Origin: a virus
Virus record (IMG/VR): IMGVR_UViG_3300027996_002186
Location: 1 to 64,000 of that record
Direction: 5' to 3' (one strand)
Length of the DNA stretch: 64,000 nucleotides
Part shown: positions 58,312-64,000 of the stretch, piece after piece
How the letters are laid out: each line of letters starts with the position of its first letter
Position numbering within the stretch: the stretch's first letter is position 1
Position numbers and translations under genes: made by a program
Notes under the pieces: model-generated
Databases searched by the model: none
What the model saw: the letters and a program-made list of their open reading frames with translations, nothing else
What the model was told of the DNA's origin: nothing

Positions 58312-59883
58312 TTATATAAATTTATCGAAATCACTTTTTCTGATAAGTGTGTATGTAAAGGTATCTTTATTTGTAACTTTTACTTGATTTTCACAATTAT
58401 TCATAAACTGTTTAAATTGTCTAGATTTCTTAAATACCTGACAGCCTTTCGACCAGTTATAAACATTATTAGAACTACCACCTTTACTAGATCTGTGTAT
58501 ATTTATACCAAATGATCCTTCTTCTGTACTAGCTTTGAAGTTATATGCTCCATCTTTATCATTTCTGTGTACTATACTCTTGGCGTATTTTAGACATTTA
58601 TGATCTTTTTTACCCTGGTGTAATCCTATCTTATATTGATCGATATATTGACCAAGTGCTAACACAGCAACATTTTTCGGTAACTTCTTAGTCTTCGGTA
58701 TAAAACCTGGAGTTGTAGTTACATTATATTCCATCGATATCCATGTGTTATTCACATTTTTAAAGAAAACATAAATAGTATCATCAAATTTATTCGAAAC
58801 GGTTCCATCATCTTTAGTTCTAATACCAACTATATTCATCATACCAACTTGGTCATAAACCACATAACCCTTTGATTGCATAAACCTTACCCACTTATTT
58901 ACTTCCTCATTAGATTCTGTTGATGTCAGATCTATTGGTGGATTTGTGTTTTCTGCTGGTACATCGTCCGGTTCTCCATCCGTTGCTGGTGCAACATAAT
59001 CTTCATCATATTCTTGCTTAGGACCATCTAGAGGTTTGAAATCTTCATCAGTTTTAGCTGTCATATCATTTTCAATTCCTCCTACTTCTTCTGGACCCTT
59101 TGTTGAATCCCAAGCATCCCCTACTTGTGGATCATCTTGTCTTTCAGGGAAAGAGTGGCATCTAACAGCAGTTACTTTATTATTATCTACTATATTAACG
59201 TGATGTGATAGAAAGACCGGATCTCTCAAAGATTTATATTTTAATAGAACTGATATCATTTCTGGATTTGGTACAACCGGAGCTCCCAAGTTTCCTAAAT
59301 AAGGACCGGCTTTGCTACCCAATAGGTTATCCACAAACTCATCAAACCAATCCATCCAATGATTACCTAATATAGCTTGTTGTGAAGCACCAGCATCCCC
59401 AATATTAACATCTCTATTATTATCTTTAAGATTTAAATCAATTGTATCTTCTGTTATATTAATATTATTATACTTATAGTCTATTTTAAGTCCTTCATCA
59501 TCATTAACATAAATTTGTGTTTTGTGATCAAAAATCAAAGACTTCATCGATTTATAATTATCACCATCTAAAGATTCTAACTTCTTTTCTAAATTTACAT
59601 TGTAGTGATCTGAGAATATGAATTCTGGTTTATATTCATCACCTTGGTCAAAAACAACAATTAAAACTTTACCCTTTTCTGGTACATTAAATTCATTACC
59701 ATTTATATCTTTCCATGGTGTAGCCCAGGGTAAATCCTCTAGCTTCATTTCATCAAAAATATCCATAACCCTAACTTTAACTCTCCCGAGTTTCTTAGGA
59801 TCTGCATTGTCTTCGACAACACCTATATATGTTTTGTTAGCTTCTACTTTATTCATTATATTCTTATCTTCTTTGACCGCCAT
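58312..59883 (-). CDS. gp5-like baseplate hub/needle protein with L,D-transpeptidase-like C-terminus
   Basis: About 523 residues from MAVKEDKNIMNKVEANKTYIG; an ATG at 59856 is also possible. The N-terminal NKTYIGVVEDNADPKKLGRVKVRVMDIFD is the OB fold of T4 gp5/VgrG hubs. Middle GQYIDQYK and acidic linkers follow. The last 120 residues include GSFGINIHRSSKG and VYNWSKGCQVFK, the H...S/T-x-G-C order of YkuD (L,D-transpeptidase) domains rather than the T4 lysozyme insert. It may cut or rearrange peptidoglycan cross-links at the needle. Overlaps the upstream gene by about 20 bases. Confidence 0.75.
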   Translation of the reverse strand: MAVKEDKNIMNKVEANKTYIGVVEDNADPKKLGRVKVRVMDIFDEMKLEDLPWATPWKDINGNEFNVPEKGKVLIVVFDQGDEYKPEFIFSDHYNVNLEKKLESLDGDNYKSMKSLIFDHKTQIYVNDDEGLKIDYKYNNINITEDTIDLNLKDNNRDVNIGDAGASQQAILGNHWMDWFDEFVDNLLGSKAGPYLGNLGAPVVPNPEMISVLLKYKSLRDPVFLSHHVNIVDNNKVTAVRCHSFPERQDDPQVGDAWDSTKGPEEVGGIENDMTAKTDEDFKPLDGPKQEYDEDYVAPATDGEPDDVPAENTNPPIDLTSTESNEEVNKWVRFMQSKGYVVYDQVGMMNIVGIRTKDDGTVSNKFDDTIYVFFKNVNNTWISMEYNVTTTPGFIPKTKKLPKNVAVLALGQYIDQYKIGLHQGKKDHKCLKYAKSIVHRNDKDGAYNFKASTEEGSFGINIHRSSKGGSSNNVYNWSKGCQVFKKSRQFKQFMNNCENQVKVTNKDTFTYTLIRKSDFDKFI

Positions 59884-61720
59884 TAGAGAATCCACCACCA
59901 ACTGCACCACCCAATGAGTCTCCTAAAAACCCAACTAAATCACCCCTTACATCATAGAAAAATCTTTGTGACACATTACTACCAGCATTCAATAATGAAC
60001 CTTGTTCTCCTGGGCCAAGCTCATATATATTTTTGGGTGGTGGTATCGTACCTCCCTGTAATGATATTGCTGCTTTATTTAATGTTCTGGCTAATAATTG
60101 TGCTTTTGTGTTTATAACACCTTGTAATTCTTTTTTAGCAGATGATACCAATCTATCCTTAGCTTTTTTTGCCGCAGCTTTAGCCTTTCCTTTAGATGCT
60201 TTCTTATCTCCTTCTAAACTTTCCCCATCACTCGGTGGATCATCAGCGGTTAGGACTTCAGGAGCCAGTATAATTTCTGTTGTTCCTAATTTATTTATAC
60301 TTTTTAAAACAAATGGTGATTCAACACCATTTTCTCTTAACTTATTTTTACCAACTGTGAAGAAATTTGGTATTGATGTGTCTCCAACTGATTGTGTTCC
60401 TCTTGCTCCTGGGTTACCAATTTTCCAAATAGCACCACTATCATAACCAACATAGCTACCAAAACCATCACCGGTTGGTACAAACTTTTCAAATTTAACG
60501 GCTGAGTATTTATAATCAAATGTTACTGGTGTTGTGCCTTGCGCAGCAATACTACCCATGTCTATCTGAGCTGGGTGAGGTAGTTGGTCAAAAAAGAATT
60601 GACATTCTCTTAGAGAATAAACATATCTAGATACATTATCCTTTATTATTTCTAAATTACCAGTCTCTACTGCTTTTCTAACCCTGTTAAAATTTCTACA
60701 TTCCGAAACTACTATATCACAATTAAATCTCAATAGATTCTCAGGAATCATTCCCTTACCATTTGGTTTAGACCAATATAATAATTTATAAAGATGTGTT
60801 AAAGTACCAACACTCAAAGAAACATCTTCCAAAAAGTCTAATGTTATGACATCTTTTCTATAATCAGTAATATATTTTAATGTTCCTGGTTTATTACTCT
60901 CTACTAAGAAGTTTAGACCTGTTATTTTTTGTATATAATAACCCATATAAGCTTTTTTACCCAATTGAAAAATTGATTTCGAGTTATCAAAACTAGCTGA
61001 GTTTACACCACTATTACTCATTGTTGTTTGTTCTGGATCAATCCTTAATGTTCCTTTTGTTTTGAAAAATTTCAAAAATTGTTGCTTAAAATCCTCATAT
61101 ACTGGTATCCTAGCGGCCATTTCATTTATTCCCTTATATTGATTTAAAAAATCTATCACAGATCCGTTTAATAATGGTGATGATATACCATCAATTATTA
61201 AATCAAATCCATACATAACCGGATCATTATTTTCGAATGGTGTTGCTTTGAATTGACTCAATCTTAAATCAGAAGCACCTTCTGAATTTTCAATTGGTGT
61301 TAACCCATCAATTATTTGTAAACCGTGTTTAAAATAATCCGTTTTATTATCATCAAATATCATATAATGATCTCTCATGGAATAAGGGATATCTTCTAAA
61401 TCTGCACTTGATTTCGGTAAATCTTTACTTTCGTTAAATCTATCCGTAGTATCTAAATCAATTAAACCATTTGGTGTTATTTTCTGACCTAACCAATCTT
61501 CATATTCATATTGTCCATATTTAATTTTAACAGCTTCTTGCTGCTTCCCAAAAACAGACAATGATGGTTGTATCAAAACTGGTGGTAAGAATCCAGAAGT
61601 TTTTGAAAAATCGGGATTTACTAATGTTTGTGGCCAAGGATTACTCACAAAAGCAATAATACTTGATGCTGAGTTAGATATTTTCTCTTTTAAATCTGTG
61701 ATTTTGTCGAATACTCCCAT
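59864..61720 (-). CDS. Large baseplate/tail structural protein
   Basis: 618 residues: MGVFDKITDLKEKISNSASSII, then a long beta-rich body (VMYGFDLIIDGISSPLLNGS, KKAYMGYYIQKITGLNFLVES, LLYWSKPNGKGMIPENLLRFNCDIVVSEC) and a Lys/Ala helical tail (KKASKGKAKAAAKKAKDRL) ending in Gly-rich GGAVGGGFSNGG. Next to the gp5-like gene, so a gp27-like hub or wedge role is plausible; no certain homologue. TTAATATATA ends 7 nt before the ATG. Confidence 0.6.
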   Translation of the reverse strand: MGVFDKITDLKEKISNSASSIIAFVSNPWPQTLVNPDFSKTSGFLPPVLIQPSLSVFGKQQEAVKIKYGQYEYEDWLGQKITPNGLIDLDTTDRFNESKDLPKSSADLEDIPYSMRDHYMIFDDNKTDYFKHGLQIIDGLTPIENSEGASDLRLSQFKATPFENNDPVMYGFDLIIDGISSPLLNGSVIDFLNQYKGINEMAARIPVYEDFKQQFLKFFKTKGTLRIDPEQTTMSNSGVNSASFDNSKSIFQLGKKAYMGYYIQKITGLNFLVESNKPGTLKYITDYRKDVITLDFLEDVSLSVGTLTHLYKLLYWSKPNGKGMIPENLLRFNCDIVVSECRNFNRVRKAVETGNLEIIKDNVSRYVYSLRECQFFFDQLPHPAQIDMGSIAAQGTTPVTFDYKYSAVKFEKFVPTGDGFGSYVGYDSGAIWKIGNPGARGTQSVGDTSIPNFFTVGKNKLRENGVESPFVLKSINKLGTTEIILAPEVLTADDPPSDGESLEGDKKASKGKAKAAAKKAKDRLVSSAKKELQGVINTKAQLLARTLNKAAISLQGGTIPPPKNIYELGPGEQGSLLNAGSNVSQRFFYDVRGDLVGFLGDSLGGAVGGGFSNGGQRR

Positions 61721-61779
61721 AATGATTTATATATTAAAAATATCCTACTCTAATAGAAGTTTGTTGAAAATTAAGGTGA

Positions 61780-63960
61780 TTAAGCAGGGGCGTATTTACC
61801 AGTACCATTTTTTTCGGCTCTAACATCATTATAAGTAGCTAAAGCAGCTTCACACTTCTTTATTCTTTCACCAGCGTGATGTTTGTAATAGTCCCTATTG
61901 GATACTCCGTTTTTATAGATTGCATCAGGCTTCTTTAGTGGTCGGCCGACTGAACCAGGAACCTCAAAGTCACATAAAATTGCTTCACAATAAGCACCTA
62001 TTGTTTGTGTTGGCTTACCACCCTTTTGGTTGATAAAAGTACCATTCTTTATCAACTTAGCTGAATTACCAGATGGAATACCAGCGAACATTTTTTGAAT
62101 TCTACCTCCTTTACCGGAGCTCTGAGTCAATTCAGATATTAAAAAGGCACATTGTGCCTCAAATAAATAAGGCACTGATTTCAAATATACTTCGAGTTTA
62201 TTTAAAGTATCTCTTCCAATCTTAACAGTTCCGCCTCCATGTGGTCTTGGATCTGTATCAAGGAATCCATTCTTCAAAGCTGAAGTCTTAACTCCTTTGT
62301 TAGTTAGATACTCACCACAAAATTTCTCCATGTTATATCTCCTTGAATATGTCCATTGAGCTAAGCCGAGACCAGAGAATACTTGACATTTACCTTTCTT
62401 ACACGTATAATGTTTTACTGATCCTTGTTTTGCGTTCTCTTTTGACCACCGTTTTGCACCCATCCCACCGGGTACTATGTAATTTGCTTGATTTTCAATA
62501 TTCCAAAATTTAAAACTTGATTCTGCATCGATATTACCACAGATACCAGCTGCTTGGTCTTTTGTAAACCCGCCCTCCTTGATTAACAATTCCATCAAAA
62601 TATAAATCGCCTGTCGTTTCGTTTGGTTGTTACTAGGTGATGCTGGTGTAGGAGGTTCACCAGTAGCTGGATCAGCGTCTGGATCATTGGATCCATTCTG
62701 TTCCCGCGCCTCATCCCGCTCCTCAGCTGCTTCTGCTTCTGCCTCCTCTTGACCTAAGAATGCAGTTTCTCGGTACTCATCGTCCAATTCACCAAGTTGT
62801 TCAAAATCATCCTGGAAAACAAACCCACCGGGTTCGATTAGTGTTAATTTACCAATTTTTGAATCTACTATTATTGATAAAGAATCTTCATATGATTTGA
62901 GAGAATCGTTACTAGTTGTTCCGCCGCTTGCACTTCCACTTGATAAAGGAAGAAACACTCCCTCAATTTCAACATTGAATGTTATTATATTTTTTTTTGA
63001 TTCTACATCACCGCTTTGTGAACCCGTAATTACAGGCGCGGGCTCTTCTACTTCTTCTTCTGGTAGTAATTTTATGGGGCTTTTATACTCTACTAATTCT
63101 CCTGAATAATATAAACCTTTTTCACTTTTAGCAGGTGTTGAATTAGCCGCCCCCAATCTACCACCACCTTCGGGGTTATATATGTTACAAGCCACACCAT
63201 TACCAAATATTTTATTAGTGTTCCCATCCTTCGCTGGCCACCTACCGAGTGATGTTTCCTGTGGATCTATCAACTCACATTGACCAACATTATAATTAGG
63301 TACTTTTTTATTCCAAGCAGATAGTATATCATTTATGATATCAACATCATCAACATTACCAGTATATTTCTTTTCTTGCTTCTCTAATTTTGTTGTGGTA
63401 GATTTCCCAGTATCGTCATAAGTCGTTTCATATCCAACCTTAGTAGATAATTCTAATAAATTATCCTCTGTTATATAAAGAACAGATTCTTCGGTCTTCC
63501 ATTGTGGATCAAAAGAAGGGTCACTAGGAGTCCGTATGGTTACCGACTTAATTATTCTAGATTTGATACTTTGATAAATTATCAAACCATTACCATCTCC
63601 AATACTACCATCACTATAATAGGATTGTGTGGGTGATACACCATCAGGTAATGCTAATTCATTACCTTCATCATCACTCCATTGTTCACCACCCAACATA
63701 GTATATGGACCAACAGTGCGCCCAAAGTATGTAGTATCTCCATTTTCATCGACCTGACTAGAAGATGCGCCGAAGTCTGGTGATGTCCATCTAATATCTA
63801 CCCTTGTTCCATTATTTAAATGATAATAATCGGATCCGAAGTTTCTTTTTCTAGCTATATTTACTGACCAGGGGTCCTGTATTATTTCAGAGCCTTTGGG
63901 TATTTTACCCGAGGCCGAATTCACATGCAACCAATCAGCTATGATTTCATCGGAACTCAT
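61780..63960 (-). CDS. Modular tail protein with tail-lysozyme domain
   Basis: 726 residues. The N-terminal 400 share the module of the C39 protein (VDIINDILSAWNKKVPNYNV, GELVEYKSPIKLLPEEE, GGFVFQDDFEQLGELDDEYRETAF). An acidic linker (EEAEAEAAEERDEAREQNG) leads to a phage tail-lysozyme domain: AAGICGNIDAESSFKFWN (catalytic-type Glu), CQVFSGLGLAQWTYSRR, then LEAQC-type helix and ELTQSSG. It would degrade peptidoglycan glycan strands locally at infection. It is the first minus-strand gene of the block within the window; 63961-64000 has nothing further. Confidence 0.82.
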   Translation of the reverse strand: MSSDEIIADWLHVNSASGKIPKGSEIIQDPWSVNIARKRNFGSDYYHLNNGTRVDIRWTSPDFGASSSQVDENGDTTYFGRTVGPYTMLGGEQWSDDEGNELALPDGVSPTQSYYSDGSIGDGNGLIIYQSIKSRIIKSVTIRTPSDPSFDPQWKTEESVLYITEDNLLELSTKVGYETTYDDTGKSTTTKLEKQEKKYTGNVDDVDIINDILSAWNKKVPNYNVGQCELIDPQETSLGRWPAKDGNTNKIFGNGVACNIYNPEGGGRLGAANSTPAKSEKGLYYSGELVEYKSPIKLLPEEEVEEPAPVITGSQSGDVESKKNIITFNVEIEGVFLPLSSGSASGGTTSNDSLKSYEDSLSIIVDSKIGKLTLIEPGGFVFQDDFEQLGELDDEYRETAFLGQEEAEAEAAEERDEAREQNGSNDPDADPATGEPPTPASPSNNQTKRQAIYILMELLIKEGGFTKDQAAGICGNIDAESSFKFWNIENQANYIVPGGMGAKRWSKENAKQGSVKHYTCKKGKCQVFSGLGLAQWTYSRRYNMEKFCGEYLTNKGVKTSALKNGFLDTDPRPHGGGTVKIGRDTLNKLEVYLKSVPYLFEAQCAFLISELTQSSGKGGRIQKMFAGIPSGNSAKLIKNGTFINQKGGKPTQTIGAYCEAILCDFEVPGSVGRPLKKPDAIYKNGVSNRDYYKHHAGERIKKCEAALATYNDVRAEKNGTGKYAPA

Positions 63961-64000
63961 ATCTTTATACCTATTACCTTTATAATCCCCTTCACCTAGA

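Overview
The window is a stretch of a large, AT-rich, contractile-tailed bacteriophage genome (probably a jumbo phage) infecting a Bacteroidota host, most likely a flavobacterium. Phage identity rests on the tail/baseplate block at 53.2-64 kb: a gp53-like wedge protein, a gp5-like OB-fold hub/needle protein, and tail-associated lysozyme and C39-type peptidase proteins. No capsid, terminase or replication genes are present, so 64 kb is only part of the genome. Host evidence: a Bacteroidota-style C-terminal sorting domain (type IX secretion) at the left edge, no Shine-Dalgarno sequences, and promoters of the Bacteroidota form TTG-N18-20-TAnnTTTG.

Layout. 0-2.6 kb: a partial T9SS-type surface protein and a minus-strand operon of small genes below a PD-(D/E)XK-like protein. 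2.7-4.9 kb: cold-shock protein, GH24 lysozyme and small genes. 4.9-8.7 kb: a minus-strand block of LamG-type lectin/tail-fibre proteins of distinct composition. 8.8-53 kb: a long mosaic of short genes on both strands. It includes a secreted tyrosine-phosphatase-like protein, a tRNA-like element, GNAT, a papain-like peptidase, a GH16 glycosidase, RNase HI, a class III nucleotide cyclase, a copper-storage-like Cys-rich protein, an M50 protease, a secreted EEP nuclease, two DnaJ-type zinc-finger proteins, a CheY-like receiver, Nudix, ClpP, RNase P protein, an outer-membrane barrel, an Smr domain, a calcineurin-like phosphoesterase, a 5'(3')-nucleotidase, RpiB, SlyD-like FKBP, a DHH phosphoesterase and an amidoligase-like protein. 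53.2-64 kb: baseplate and tail genes, converging at about 57.7 kb.

The most striking signal is that more than thirty otherwise unrelated proteins begin with one short peptide of the form MK(Y/H)(L/I)K-x-(F/Y)-x-x-(F/I)-x-E-S. It usually holds an (I/L/F)-x-E motif within the first 20 residues. This resembles the T4 capsid-targeting sequence of internal proteins (for example IPIII), which the prohead protease removes after (L/I)-x-E. I infer a large set of capsid-packaged, probably injected proteins, including lysozyme, GNAT, Nudix, DHH, copper-binding, zinc-finger and amidoligase-like members. Eleven or so belong to one proliferated paralogous family.

Two start-site classes accompany this. 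Most tagged and virion genes that head a transcript have TTAATATATA 3-7 nt before ATG, similar to a T4-type late box. Several untagged enzymes (rnpA, cyclase, phosphoesterase and others) have a host-type TAnnTTTG box 4-5 nt before the start. In both classes the predicted transcription start falls on or near the start codon, suggesting widespread leaderless mRNAs. All functional calls come from reading the sequence; no database search was run.
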